Positions 34,299-44,341 of a stretch of DNA of 64,000 bases are shown here, piece after piece; position 1 is the stretch's first letter, and every line of letters begins with the position of its first letter. The position numbers and the translations under genes are program-made. Origin of the DNA: G965240465 sp965249525. Its GTDB lineage: Bacteria; SAR324; JACQKK01. The notes beneath the pieces were generated by a model that saw only the letters and a program-made list of their open reading frames with translations, ran no database searches and was not told the DNA's origin. The stretch is from positions 868,001 to 932,000 of the forward strand of contig OZ252237.1 of assembly GCA_965249525.1 (NCBI GenBank). The letters are read 5' to 3'.

Positions 34299-36560
34299 AT
34301 GAAACAGGTGCTCATTAAGAACGGTGAGGCAGTGGTAGAGGAGGTGCCCGCACCGCAGGTGGGCATTGGGGAAGTATTGGTGCAGGTGGAGTATTCTTGT
34401 ATTTCTGTGGGTACGGAAATGGCAGGGGTGCTTTCTAGCGCAGATTCCTTGTGGCTGCGCGCCTTAAAAAGTCCCGACAAGGTGTCAAAGATGTTGAAAA
34501 ATGCCATGACCCAAGGCCTGAAAAGCACCGCATACAGGCTACAAAGCCATTTGGATTCTGGATATGCCACCGGCTATAGTGCCGCTGGCAAAGTGCTGGC
34601 GGTGGGCGAAGGAATAGATCGGCATGCCAACGCCCCAAGGGTGGGGCAACTGGTAGCTTGTGCTGGAGCAGGGAAAGCATATCACGCTGAGATGGTGACA
34701 GTTCCAGTGAACTTGACCGTCCCTGTGCCTCCAGGACTGAATGCACGAGCAGCCAGTACCATCACCTTAGGAGCCATTGCTCTGCAAGGGGTGCGGCGCG
34801 CACAACCCACCCTAGCAGAGACTTTTGTGGTTGTGGGGTTGGGGTTTCTGGGTCAATTGACCGCACAATTGCTGCGAGCCAATGGCTGCCGAGTAATTGG
34901 TATGGATTTAAACCATGACCGTATCCAAAAAGCCTTGGAAAACGGTATGGACATCGGCTTGTCTCCACAAGAACATCCAGCTGCAGAAGCCATTCTACGT
35001 CTAACCGATGGCACCGGTGCAGACGGTGTGGTGGTGACAGCTGCTACCACGGATGCAGGCTTGTTGTCTGCTGCTTGTGAACTCTGCCGCAGCAAAGGGC
35101 GTCTGGTATTGGTAGGTAATGTTCCTATTCATTTCAATCGGGCTGCCATTTATAACAAAGAGATTGATTTTTTCATCTCCACTTCTTATGGACCAGGCCG
35201 TTATGACCGCAGCTACGAAGAAGAAGGACTGGACTATCCCATTGGCTATGTTCGCTGGACTGAACGACGCAATATGCAGACATACTTGAAACTGCTGGCT
35301 AGTAACCAGGTGCGGGTGCAGTCCATGATAGAATCCGTCTATCCTATCACCCAAGCCGGTAAAGCTTATTCATCGTTGCAAACCCCAAGCGAACAAAAAC
35401 CGCTGATTGTACTGTTGGGTTATCCCGATAGTCCCAGCAGCCCCTCTGCCCAAGATGCCAAGTCCAACAAGGCTGCTGTTTCTAACAATCAACAGGAAGA
35501 ACTGCTTGCAGCTGCCACTGTGCAAAATCCACTGGCAGAACCACTGAAATCAGGAGTGGTGCAGCTGGGGCTGGTCGGTGCAGGTGGTTTTGCTCAATCC
35601 ATGCACCTGCCCAATTTAAACAGCTTGAAAAAACAATTCGCCCTGCGTGCCATCATGAGTCGCAGCGGACACAACGCCAAAGCTATTGCTAAATTCGAGC
35701 GCTCCGCCTACGCCACCACCTCTTTCAAGACCTTGTTGCAAGATAAAACCATTGATGCGCTGCTGATCTGCACCCGCCACCACAATCATGCCGATTACAC
35801 CCTGCAAGCCCTCAAGGTTGGTAAACACGTGCTGGTAGAAAAACCCCTGGCTCTTTCCCGCCAAGAATTGGAAGGTATCCAGGCCTTCTATGCACCATCT
35901 GACAGCCACTCTGTCTCTTCAACCAAAGCAAAATCTACCAAGGATGCCAAACCTGCCAAACCCTTGCTGATGACAGGCTTTAATCGCCGTTTTTCTCCTG
36001 CTATTCATGTGCTGAGACAACAACTGGAAAACCGCCGCAGCCCTCTGGTTGCATGTTATCGCATGAATGCAGGCTGGCTGCCGCCAGATCACTGGCTGCA
36101 CGGAAAACAAGGTGGGGGGCGCAATCTGGGGGAGGCATGTCATATCTATGACCTGTTTTGCTTCCTCACAGGACAACGGGCATTATCGATAAAGGCAGAG
36201 AGCATCCTGCCTGCTGAAGATAATCCCTCGCGGAGAGACGAAAATTTTTCTGCCTCCATTCGTTTTGCCGATGGTTCGCTGACCACACTAATCTACACCG
36301 CCCTGGGTTCTGGCAAATGGCCCAAAGAACACCTGGAAGTGTCTTGCGAGGGCAAAATGTGGGTATTGGAAGACTACAAAAAATTAGAAGCTTTTGGAGG
36401 CAAGGGTCAATGGAGTGGCAGACAAGACAAAGGACACCGCAATGAATTGAAAGCTTTCGCCACCAGTATACTCAAGGGCGGCGCATGGCCTATCCCCCTT
36501 TGGCAGCAATTGGAAGCCACCCGTATCGCTTTAGATGTCCAAGAACAGCTCTCCGCATAA
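34299..36560 (+). CDS. Two-domain oxidoreductase: MDR-type dehydrogenase fused to Gfo/Idh/MocA dehydrogenase
   Basis: Fusion found in surface-polysaccharide clusters. Residues 1-370 form a medium-chain (zinc-alcohol-dehydrogenase-type) domain with VVGLGFLGQLTAQLL and GTGADGVVVTAATTDAG; residues about 420-753 form a Gfo/Idh/MocA domain with LGLVGAGGFAQSMHLPN, VLVEKPLALS (catalytic Lys) and GEACHIYDLFCFLTG. A Ser/Lys-rich linker joins the halves, and a Lys/Ser/Thr-rich insertion (about 540-555) lies in the second. The exact reaction of this family is not established; oxidation of a nucleotide-linked sugar is likely. The start is 3 bp after the methyltransferase stop. Confidence 0.85.
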   Translation: MKQVLIKNGEAVVEEVPAPQVGIGEVLVQVEYSCISVGTEMAGVLSSADSLWLRALKSPDKVSKMLKNAMTQGLKSTAYRLQSHLDSGYATGYSAAGKVLAVGEGIDRHANAPRVGQLVACAGAGKAYHAEMVTVPVNLTVPVPPGLNARAASTITLGAIALQGVRRAQPTLAETFVVVGLGFLGQLTAQLLRANGCRVIGMDLNHDRIQKALENGMDIGLSPQEHPAAEAILRLTDGTGADGVVVTAATTDAGLLSAACELCRSKGRLVLVGNVPIHFNRAAIYNKEIDFFISTSYGPGRYDRSYEEEGLDYPIGYVRWTERRNMQTYLKLLASNQVRVQSMIESVYPITQAGKAYSSLQTPSEQKPLIVLLGYPDSPSSPSAQDAKSNKAAVSNNQQEELLAAATVQNPLAEPLKSGVVQLGLVGAGGFAQSMHLPNLNSLKKQFALRAIMSRSGHNAKAIAKFERSAYATTSFKTLLQDKTIDALLICTRHHNHADYTLQALKVGKHVLVEKPLALSRQELEGIQAFYAPSDSHSVSSTKAKSTKDAKPAKPLLMTGFNRRFSPAIHVLRQQLENRRSPLVACYRMNAGWLPPDHWLHGKQGGGRNLGEACHIYDLFCFLTGQRALSIKAESILPAEDNPSRRDENFSASIRFADGSLTTLIYTALGSGKWPKEHLEVSCEGKMWVLEDYKKLEAFGGKGQWSGRQDKGHRNELKAFATSILKGGAWPIPLWQQLEATRIALDVQEQLSA

Positions 36561-36777
36561 CCGCTCTCCAGCGACGTCCTCATCGGAAATCACCGACAAC
36601 GAAGAGATGCGTGCCTGCTGGGAAAAAGAAGCCTGCGGCACAGGTTCGCAAACTTTCGGCAGGTGGAATTGTATCCTATCTGGGCTTTCTATGATGCCAC
36701 TGCCTGGCCCAGCTGGATTGCCGAAATACTGCCCAAAAGCTGGGCATGGTTTAATTGGCGTGAAAGCTGTTAAATAA
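36535..36777 (+). pseudogene. Remnant of a SAM-dependent methyltransferase gene
   Basis: The 328-bp gap between the dehydrogenase and asnB is not plain spacer. One frame reads EEMRACWEKEACGTGSQTF, like the N-termini of sugar-cluster methyltransferases (QWNRTPCG in the gene at 33462). A different frame then reads ELYPIWAFYDATAWPSWIAE and on to a stop near 36774, which looks like a protein C-terminus. The middle, with the SAM-binding fold, is missing. This suggests a gene reduced by an internal deletion and frameshift. Confidence 0.35.
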
Positions 36778-36809
36778 AGAAAGACGGCTGTTAACCTTAA
36801 AGCCATCGG

Positions 36810-36840
36810 TTGTCTAGATGCAGTTAATTTCTGCTATAAT
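36810..36840 (+). promoter_or_regulatory. Probable sigma-70 promoter of asnB
   Basis: A perfect -10 box TATAAT (36835-36840) with a TTGTCT box 19 bp upstream, a long spacer. It is 48 bp before the asnB ATG. Confidence 0.5.
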
Positions 36841-36888
36841 CTCTTCTTTATTCCAATAAAGCTATCTCCTCTTCTTTCTTTTAATGGT

Positions 36889-38805
36889 ATGTGCGGCATC
36901 GTTGGTTCTATTGCCTTGAATGGCCGATACCGTGTGGACAGGGCACTGCTGCGACGCATGCGAGACGAGATGTCTCATCGCGGTCCAGATGGTTCGGGTG
37001 TATGGGTGGATGAAAGACGTCAGGCAGGCTTGGGACACCGTCGTCTGGCAATTATTGACTTGTCATCTGCTGCCAACCAACCGATGATCTCAGCTGACGG
37101 ACGCTATATATTGAGCTACAATGGAGAAATCTATAACCATCAGGAACTGCGCCGCCAGTTGCAGGGGCAAGGCGAAACTGCCTGGAAAACAGATCATTCT
37201 GATACTGAGGTGCTGCTGCGTGCTTTTCAGCACTGGGGAATTGACTGCCTGCAGCACTTGCGGGGAATGTTTGCATTTGCTGTCTGGGATACCCAAGAGC
37301 GCCAGCTGTGGCTGGCACGCGATAGAATAGGCATCAAACCTGTGTACTACAGCCTGCTCAATGACCGTTTCAATTTTGCATCGGAAATCAAAGCTTTGCT
37401 GGCTGATCCTGCCCAGCCACGAGCCGTGAATGAAATCTCTTTGTTTCATTATTTCTGCTATTTCACAGTTCCGGCTCCTAACACCATGTTTGCAGGCATT
37501 CACAAGCTCCCAGGAGGCTGCTGGCTGCGCTTAGATGCCAACGGACAATTGAAAACCCAACGCTGGTGGGATGCCTGGCAGCATGTCCAGCCCATGACAG
37601 ACTGGAGCGAACAGCGCATCGTGGAGCGTGTGCGGGAAACCCTGCACACTGCTGTTCAACGACGCAAAATAAGTGATGTTCCTGTGGGAGTGTTTCTCTC
37701 TGGAGGGGTGGACAGCTCCACCAATGCTGCACTTTTCTCCCAAGGAGAAAAGCAGCCTATCAAAACTTTTTCCATTGGCTATGACCAAGATTACTCAACT
37801 TACCAGAATGAACTGCACTATGCCCGCCAAATGGCAGATAGTATCGGAGCGGAACACCATGAATTGCGCTTAAAATTGGACGACTTGTTGTCTTTTTTGC
37901 CGCAAATGATTCATTTACAGGACGAACCCATAGCAGATCCGGTCTGTATGCCTGTATATTATGTTTCCAAAATGGCGCGTGAACATGGTGTGGTGGTGGC
38001 ACAAGTAGGGGAAGGTGCAGATGAATTGTTCTGGGGATACCCTTCTTGGAAAACATCCTTACGGCTGCAACAGATGATGGACTGGCTGCCTGCACCGCTG
38101 ATAAAGATGGGAGAATGGTTGCTGAAACAGAGTCCCAGAGGACGACAAGGCTTGAAGCGAGAAATGTTACGGAGGGCAGGAAAAGGCCAACCATTATTCT
38201 GGAGTGGTGTCGCCAGTGTAAGTGATTACCGTCAGCGCCACATACTGTCGGCTGATACCCGCGCCAAAGTACAAGATATCACCTCTTTTGATGCCCTCGC
38301 TGATATCTGGCAGCGTTTCCAATCCAACGCTTGGGAACCTTCTCATCTCCATTGGATGACCTATAACGATCTCAACTTGCGACTGCCAGAACTGCTGCTG
38401 ATGCGGGTAGATAAAATGAGCATGGGCGTAAGCTTGGAATGTCGTGTGCCTTTCTTAGACCACGAGTTTGTAGAACTGGTGTTGGGCATTCCCAGTGCCA
38501 TGAAAACCCGCGGTGGTGTCCTCAAATGCACCTTAAAACAAGCAGTGCGGGGCCTTATTCCTGACAACCTGATAGACCGCCGCAAAATGGGTTTCGGTGT
38601 GCCCATTCACGAATGGTTCCTTGGCACTTTAGGTCCCTTCATAAAAAAAGAAGTCTTTACCTTACAGAAAGAAAGCGGCCTGCTCAATCCTCAATACCTG
38701 GAAACGCTCTTTCAAGGAAAAACCAGCCTGCCCCTCTGGCTTGCCTTCAACTTTGCCCTCTGGCACAAGCACTTTATTCAAAAAAAGTCCATCTCGCTTT
38801 TGTAA
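36889..38805 (+). CDS. asnB: Asparagine synthase (glutamine-hydrolysing)
   Basis: Moves ammonia from glutamine to an aspartate-type substrate with ATP. The N-terminal nucleophile Cys2 follows the start Met directly (MCGIVGS), with RGPDGSG and the glutaminase fold to about residue 210, then the synthetase domain with SGGVDSS (271-277) and VGEGADELFWGYP. Length of 638 residues fits AsnB. In polysaccharide clusters such proteins often amidate sugars rather than make free asparagine, and the neighbours here allow that. No Shine-Dalgarno is visible before the ATG, although Cys2 fixes the start. Confidence 0.92.
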   Translation: MCGIVGSIALNGRYRVDRALLRRMRDEMSHRGPDGSGVWVDERRQAGLGHRRLAIIDLSSAANQPMISADGRYILSYNGEIYNHQELRRQLQGQGETAWKTDHSDTEVLLRAFQHWGIDCLQHLRGMFAFAVWDTQERQLWLARDRIGIKPVYYSLLNDRFNFASEIKALLADPAQPRAVNEISLFHYFCYFTVPAPNTMFAGIHKLPGGCWLRLDANGQLKTQRWWDAWQHVQPMTDWSEQRIVERVRETLHTAVQRRKISDVPVGVFLSGGVDSSTNAALFSQGEKQPIKTFSIGYDQDYSTYQNELHYARQMADSIGAEHHELRLKLDDLLSFLPQMIHLQDEPIADPVCMPVYYVSKMAREHGVVVAQVGEGADELFWGYPSWKTSLRLQQMMDWLPAPLIKMGEWLLKQSPRGRQGLKREMLRRAGKGQPLFWSGVASVSDYRQRHILSADTRAKVQDITSFDALADIWQRFQSNAWEPSHLHWMTYNDLNLRLPELLLMRVDKMSMGVSLECRVPFLDHEFVELVLGIPSAMKTRGGVLKCTLKQAVRGLIPDNLIDRRKMGFGVPIHEWFLGTLGPFIKKEVFTLQKESGLLNPQYLETLFQGKTSLPLWLAFNFALWHKHFIQKKSISLL

Positions 38806-38995
38806 TCGATACACCTGGGGAACTTTGCTTCGCCAACATACCTAAGGATGCCTTGCTAGGACATCTGCGTAAGATAAGCATTGATCCAGGCACACTGCCT
38901 TTATAACCGCCTTTATAGCAGTCGTTTCTCAGGTAGCCGATTTCTTTACCCTTCAAGTCATGCGAAAGGGCTTAGGGTTCTGAACTATTCTCTAT

Positions 38996-40186
38996 TTATT
39001 GATAACTTGGATGACGGCTAGTCAAGTTGGCATTTTTTAGGGGAATATCTGTATCCTGTGGAAATTCCCAATTTTTCCCATTTCTTTTTCTTTGCTCAAT
39101 GAAATCTTTTAATTCAAGAATGACCAGATATTCTGAAGCTAGGTGTTCCCTGTGATCCCCATCCCAATATTGCCGCTGCCCTTGTTTATACTTCCTAATA
39201 AAATTTCCCTCCAACAGCGTGTACACCCTGTGGGGAGGCACTCCTTTTTGCTGAAGATATTTCTTAATTGCTGTTTTTTGCCACAAAAAATATTCTGTTT
39301 CCCCTAAGCTGGCATAATGAATTTCACAAAGATAATGTCCAGCCGAAAGTTTTTGGCAATTTTTTACATAGTTTGAATTGACAGAAGAATATGTATGTAT
39401 CTGTCGGATGGGGAAATCTTCCTTGATAATGATTTTATGATGGTTTCTATTTTTAAGAGCTTCAATTATTTCCCCTAAAGGCATGGGAGTGCCGTCTTCT
39501 CGCCAATAACTTCTGTGAGAAAATGAATCTTGAATGTAAAATTTTCCATTCCATCCTACTAAAACAACTGAATGGGTGAAAGGAAATGGATCTGTCCCAT
39601 AGTCATACGCGTAAACATCATAACCGAGTACAGAATACACCTGCGCAAGCAAATGGGCATTGCCGCCACAAACTACTCCTCCAACGTTTTTTAAATACAA
39701 ATTAATGCGTTCAATGAGATTTTTGCTTTGATACCATCTGAGATCAGTTTCAAAGTAATATTTTGAACCCACATCAGCTTCATCTATATTTCTTGAAAAC
39801 CACTCCCGAATGGCAAACGTTTTCTCCAATCCTTTCAAATGATGATAATTGGGTATCTGCTGAGCAAAGAAAACCTCTATTTCCTCTTTGGTTTCTAATT
39901 TTTCTTCACTGTATGGATTAAAAGAAAATATATTTTGCAGCCTATAGTTTTTGATCGCATCTTGCACCCAGAGAATTTTGACTATATTTCGCAGCCAAGG
40001 ATTGTTGAATTTAAGTTGATGTTTCCATTGAATGTATTCCGGTGAAGAATTGAGTAAAATATTAGTCCCCAAAGCAAGGATAAGTAAAAAGATACCTGCC
40101 ATCCCTGTCAGGAGCAATTGATAACACCAGCGCATCCAGCGGTGTGATATACCAAATCCAAGAATTTTCTGGAATATTGCTTTCAT
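38996..40186 (-). CDS. Membrane-anchored transglutaminase-like protein
   Basis: One N-terminal membrane segment (about residues 25-45) precedes a transglutaminase/papain-like domain. The triad is readable: Cys173 in GGVVCGGNAHLLAQVY, His205 in FTHSVVLVGW and Asp220 in FYIQDSFSH. Such proteins act as proteases, peptidases or acyl transferases; the substrate is unknown. An ATG at 40186 with GGGAT upstream is preferred to the TTG at 40234. The gene looks AT-rich compared with moeA and asnB and may have been acquired. It is convergent with asnB and divergent from moeA. Confidence 0.75.
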   Translation of the reverse strand: MKAIFQKILGFGISHRWMRWCYQLLLTGMAGIFLLILALGTNILLNSSPEYIQWKHQLKFNNPWLRNIVKILWVQDAIKNYRLQNIFSFNPYSEEKLETKEEIEVFFAQQIPNYHHLKGLEKTFAIREWFSRNIDEADVGSKYYFETDLRWYQSKNLIERINLYLKNVGGVVCGGNAHLLAQVYSVLGYDVYAYDYGTDPFPFTHSVVLVGWNGKFYIQDSFSHRSYWREDGTPMPLGEIIEALKNRNHHKIIIKEDFPIRQIHTYSSVNSNYVKNCQKLSAGHYLCEIHYASLGETEYFLWQKTAIKKYLQQKGVPPHRVYTLLEGNFIRKYKQGQRQYWDGDHREHLASEYLVILELKDFIEQRKRNGKNWEFPQDTDIPLKNANLTSRHPSYQ

Positions 40187-40333
40187 TTGATATCCCGAAT
40201 ATTTTTCTTTGTTGTATCTATTTAACCATACCAATTTTTTGTCAATTATCTACAAACTTTTGGCTTTTCTTGGAAGAGAGGATGGTTTTTGGGAAGCAGC
40301 CAGGTTTCACGGAATAGTCGGAGAAAAGTGCCC

Positions 40334-41599
40334 ATGGCCAGCATTGAAAATCCTCGCATGCGTGGGTTTGGAAGATTGATGGAAGTATCACAGCTGCGTG
40401 AGCTGATTAGGAAGCATGTAAGGGTTTTGGACTGCGAGGTAATACCGCTGGCGAAGGGACTGGGAAGAATACTGGGAAGTGGTATACAAGCAAATACAGC
40501 TGTGCCGAGATTTGATCGTGCAGCCATGGATGGCTGGGCTGTACATGGGGAAGAGACGTTTGGAGCTGCGCCCTATGCAGGTTTGCGATTACGCGTGATT
40601 GGTGAGGCGCGTGCAGGGCATGGCTTTTCTGGAGAAGTTGGCAGCGGCGAGACAGTGCGGGTGATGACAGGAGCACCGCTGCCTGTCGGAGCGGATGCGG
40701 TGCTGCCGGCAGAAGATGCCGTTGCTGAAGAAGGGCGTTTGCCTGCAAGCATAGAGGTGCAGGCAGTAGTGACGCCAGGTCAGCATGTGGGGCGTCGTGG
40801 AGAAGACATCAAAGAGGGCGAACAGATACTGCCTGCAGGACGCAAACTGCGGCCTCAGGATATTGGCATCCTGGCTTCTTTGGGGTTGGCAAAGGTGTCT
40901 GTGCAACGTCGTCCGCGCGTAGCCATACTGGCTACCGGTGACGAATTACTGCCCGCAGGTGAACCTCCCAGGGGGGCACTGATTGCAGATGCCAACACCC
41001 CCATGTTAACTGCATTGATACAACGCGACGGCGCACAACTTTCCCTTAGCCAACAGCTGCCAGATGATCCCCAGTCCATCGCTGATGCCCTGCTGCAAGC
41101 CCCAGCCGATATCGTACTCATTAGCGGCGGCTCATCTGTAGGAGTAGAAGATCACGCCCCACAGCTGCTGCGACAACACGGAAAACTCCTCTCACACGGC
41201 GTCGCCATGAGACCCAGTACTCCCAGCGGCTTTGGCACAATCCAAGAAAAATCGGTTTTTCTGCTGCCAGGCAACCCCGTCTCATGCTTGGCAGCCTATG
41301 ATTTCTTTGCAGGGCTGGCTGTCGCCCTGCAGCAAAATACCCCTCACAGCTGGCCATATCCCACCATCACCCTCCCCCTCGCCCATCCCCTCCCTTCCGT
41401 CTTGGGCAGACTGGACTACGCACGCATCCAAATACAAGACCATCAAGCGTCTCCCATTGGCACACGCGGTGCATCTAGACTCTCTTCCACCTCACACGCA
41501 GACGGATTCAGCATCGTCCCGCCCGCTGTGGAAGGTTTTCACCAAGGGCAAGCCATTAGCGTTTATCTTTATCAGCCATTCCCCCTAAAAATAGTCTAA
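40334..41599 (+). CDS. moeA: Molybdopterin molybdenumtransferase
   Basis: Inserts molybdate into adenylated molybdopterin, the last step of molybdenum cofactor synthesis. Family motifs: PRFDRAAMDGWAVH, VRVMTGAPLPVGADAVLP, ILATGDELLPAGEP, ISGGSSVGVEDH and LLPGNPVSCLAAY. GGAG lies 10 nt before the ATG at 40334, which is better than the upstream TTG. No other moa or mob gene is in the window, and no molybdoenzyme is visible nearby. The gene ends about 20 bp before the lon promoter. Confidence 0.93.
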   Translation: MASIENPRMRGFGRLMEVSQLRELIRKHVRVLDCEVIPLAKGLGRILGSGIQANTAVPRFDRAAMDGWAVHGEETFGAAPYAGLRLRVIGEARAGHGFSGEVGSGETVRVMTGAPLPVGADAVLPAEDAVAEEGRLPASIEVQAVVTPGQHVGRRGEDIKEGEQILPAGRKLRPQDIGILASLGLAKVSVQRRPRVAILATGDELLPAGEPPRGALIADANTPMLTALIQRDGAQLSLSQQLPDDPQSIADALLQAPADIVLISGGSSVGVEDHAPQLLRQHGKLLSHGVAMRPSTPSGFGTIQEKSVFLLPGNPVSCLAAYDFFAGLAVALQQNTPHSWPYPTITLPLAHPLPSVLGRLDYARIQIQDHQASPIGTRGASRLSSTSHADGFSIVPPAVEGFHQGQAISVYLYQPFPLKIV

Positions 41600-41617
41600 A
41601 AAGTAAAAGAAACATTT

Positions 41618-41655
41618 TTGACAGTAAATGACATTAAGCGTATAATCTGTATAAT
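41618..41655 (+). promoter_or_regulatory. Consensus sigma-70 promoter of lon
   Basis: TTGACA (41618-41623) and TATAAT (41641-41646) with a 17-bp spacer: both boxes and the spacing match the consensus exactly. A second TATAAT follows at 41650-41655. The lon ATG is about 85 bp downstream. Confidence 0.85.
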
Positions 41656-41730
41656 ATAAGAATGTCTTCATTTCTTTTTTTACATCTCTGGTTGTGTTTC
41701 TGCAAAGGATAGCGGCAGAGGAGAATTATC

Positions 41731-44139
41731 ATGACAGAGACAAGAGAACTACCTATGCTTCCCATGAGGGACATAGTCATTTTCCCGCAGATGACGACCC
41801 CGTTCTTTATTGGTCGCAAACAATCCATGGAGGCGCTAGAAGAGGCGTTGAAGTTGGATAGAGAAGTGTTTGTGGTGGCTCAGAGGGACCCCATGTTAGA
41901 GAATCCTTCGGAGGATGATTTGTATCGCGTGGGAGCGATAGGGGTCATTTTGCAAATCATGCGTTTGCCCAACGGGACGATTAAAGCCTTATTTGAAGCA
42001 CGTTCTCGAGGGCGAATGGTATCCGCGGATACCCATGGTTCTTCCTTTCGTGCGCAGGTGGAAACCATAGAGGAAAGCAACCAGGTAGACGCTGAATTTA
42101 CAGCATTAGCCAAGGTCGCTCTGTCTGAATTAGAGAATTATTTGCGTGATATTAAGCGCAATACGGAAAACATGGACCAATTGTCATTGGATGTGAGGTA
42201 TCCGCATTTGATGGCAGACAAGATTGTACCACTGCTCAATTTGGATTTACAGAAGAAACAAGAACTATTGGAAATATTTGACTCCAAAAAGCGTTTGCAA
42301 CAAATATTTAAACGCATGCTGGAAGAAACAGAGATAAAGAAACTAGGAAAACGTTTGAAAGAGCGGGTGCAGGGCCAAATTGGTCGTACACAAAAGGAAT
42401 ACTATCTCAATGAGCAAATTAAGGCTATTCAGCGCGAGTTGGGAAATGGAGAAGATGGCAAAGCCGAATTGGAAGGCTATGAAAAAAAGTTGAAAGAAAA
42501 GTCATTGTCCAAAGAAGCCCAAGATGTGGCGGAGAAAGAAACCAAAAAATTGAAGATGATGTCTCCCATGTCAGCGGAGGCAAATGTGGTGCGGAATTAC
42601 TTGGATACCCTGTTGGGGATGCCCTGGGGGATAAAAACCAAGGACAATTTGGATCTCAACCATGCAGAAAAAGTCTTAAATGAAGACCACCACGGACTGG
42701 AACGCGTAAAAGAACGAATAATTGAGTATCTGGCGGTAGCCAAACGGGTAGCTTGCATGCGAGGGCCTATTATCTGTTTGGTGGGGCCACCTGGCGTAGG
42801 GAAAACCTCTTTGGCGAAGTCGGTGGCGCGGGCCTTGGGAAGAAAATTCACCCGCATGAGTCTGGGAGGCATTCGTGATGAAGCAGAAATTCGCGGACAT
42901 CGGCGTACGTACATTGGAGCCTTGCCAGGCAAGGTTGTTCAGGCTATTCGCAAAGCAGGCAGTAACAATCCCCTGATGCTGCTGGATGAGGTAGACAAAA
43001 TGACCAATGGCGTCATGGGCGATCCTGCTGCAGCTTTGCTAGAAGTACTAGACCAAGAACAAAACAACACCTTCATGGATCACTACCTAGAAGTAGAATA
43101 TGATCTTTCTGATGTCCTTTTTTTCTGCACAGCCAATGATGCCTCCGGCATCCCAGCAGCCCTGATAGACCGTATGGAGGTTATCTCCCTGTCCGGCTAT
43201 ACTGAGATAGAAAAAGAACGCATCGCACTCAAACACTTGATGAATAAACAACGCCAAGAAAACGGTCTCACCTCTGCCAATATCCAGTTTGGACGAGAAG
43301 CCGTATTGGAAATCATTCGCCACTATACCCGTGAAGCAGGCGTCCGCGGACTAGAACGCGAAATCTCTAAAGTCATGCGAAAAGTCGCCACCAAAATCGT
43401 CATAACACCTGCAACAAAAAAATTACACATCACTGTACCAAAAATCCAAGAATTACTCGGTCCCTACATCTACAAATATGATTATATCAACGAGCAAAAC
43501 CAAGTTGGCGTAGCCAATGGCATGGCATGGACACAAGCAGGCGGAGACCTCCTCTTTGTAGAAACCGCCCTCATGCCAGGTGATAACCAACTCATCTGCA
43601 CTGGGAGCCTGGGCAGCGTCATGAAAGAATCTGTCCAAGCTGCCATTAGTTATGTGCGAGCCAATGCCAATAAACTGGGCATCTATTCCAGCACCTTCAA
43701 AAACAAAGATGCCCACATCCACTTTCCTGAAGGCGCCATCCCCAAAGACGGCCCCTCCGCTGGTGTAACCCTGGTCACCTCTATCGTCAGCGCCTTTACC
43801 AACATCCCCGTACGCAAAGAAGTCGCCATGACCGGAGAGGTAACCCTGCATGGCAAAGTACTTCAAATCGGAGGACTAAAAGAAAAACTCATGGCAGCCA
43901 AACGCGGAGGAGTAACGCAAGCCCTCATCCCCATCGCCAACGAAAAAGACATCGCCGAACTTCCCAAAGAAATCCGACAAGGCATTAAAATCAATCCCCT
44001 CCATCATGTAATGGAATACCTGGAACTTGCCTTGGAACGCATGCCAGAACCCGTGCTAGATCCAGATCCTATATCCACCAGCGGCGAAACTATCCTCCCC
44101 AGCAAACCCCTAGAAACGCCCCCTCCCGTCTATACTTAA
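41731..44139 (+). CDS. lon: ATP-dependent protease Lon
   Basis: Hexameric cytosolic AAA+ serine protease that degrades misfolded and regulatory proteins. The N-terminal substrate domain starts LPMLPMRDIVIFP, Walker A is GPPGVGKTS (352-360), Walker B follows in MLLDEVDKM, and the protease has Ser676 in PKDGPSAG and Lys719 in GGLKEKL, the Ser-Lys pair. 802 residues is standard. GAGGAG precedes the ATG, and the promoter upstream is a perfect sigma-70 consensus rather than a heat-shock type. Codon 2 onward gives a normal Lon N-terminus, so the start is secure. Confidence 0.97.
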   Translation: MTETRELPMLPMRDIVIFPQMTTPFFIGRKQSMEALEEALKLDREVFVVAQRDPMLENPSEDDLYRVGAIGVILQIMRLPNGTIKALFEARSRGRMVSADTHGSSFRAQVETIEESNQVDAEFTALAKVALSELENYLRDIKRNTENMDQLSLDVRYPHLMADKIVPLLNLDLQKKQELLEIFDSKKRLQQIFKRMLEETEIKKLGKRLKERVQGQIGRTQKEYYLNEQIKAIQRELGNGEDGKAELEGYEKKLKEKSLSKEAQDVAEKETKKLKMMSPMSAEANVVRNYLDTLLGMPWGIKTKDNLDLNHAEKVLNEDHHGLERVKERIIEYLAVAKRVACMRGPIICLVGPPGVGKTSLAKSVARALGRKFTRMSLGGIRDEAEIRGHRRTYIGALPGKVVQAIRKAGSNNPLMLLDEVDKMTNGVMGDPAAALLEVLDQEQNNTFMDHYLEVEYDLSDVLFFCTANDASGIPAALIDRMEVISLSGYTEIEKERIALKHLMNKQRQENGLTSANIQFGREAVLEIIRHYTREAGVRGLEREISKVMRKVATKIVITPATKKLHITVPKIQELLGPYIYKYDYINEQNQVGVANGMAWTQAGGDLLFVETALMPGDNQLICTGSLGSVMKESVQAAISYVRANANKLGIYSSTFKNKDAHIHFPEGAIPKDGPSAGVTLVTSIVSAFTNIPVRKEVAMTGEVTLHGKVLQIGGLKEKLMAAKRGGVTQALIPIANEKDIAELPKEIRQGIKINPLHHVMEYLELALERMPEPVLDPDPISTSGETILPSKPLETPPPVYT

Positions 44140-44341
44140 ACCTTATCCATAGATCTCTCCTTGACAGATCAGGCTTTGCTGTACAAGAAGAGATAACCAC
44201 AAGGGCATCCCTGACATGGTTCTGAACACCATGGTCAAAGAAATATCTTGTCAAAAGGAGGCAATAGGGTAACAAAAAGAGATGCGTAGGGCTGCATGGA
44301 GGAAAAGCTGCAGGACTGTTTATTGGTAAAAGGATGAAAGC

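Noticed and set aside
44215..44234. Inverted repeat CATGGT...ACCATG as lon terminator
   Set aside because: Only a 6-bp stem and no T run; too weak to call.
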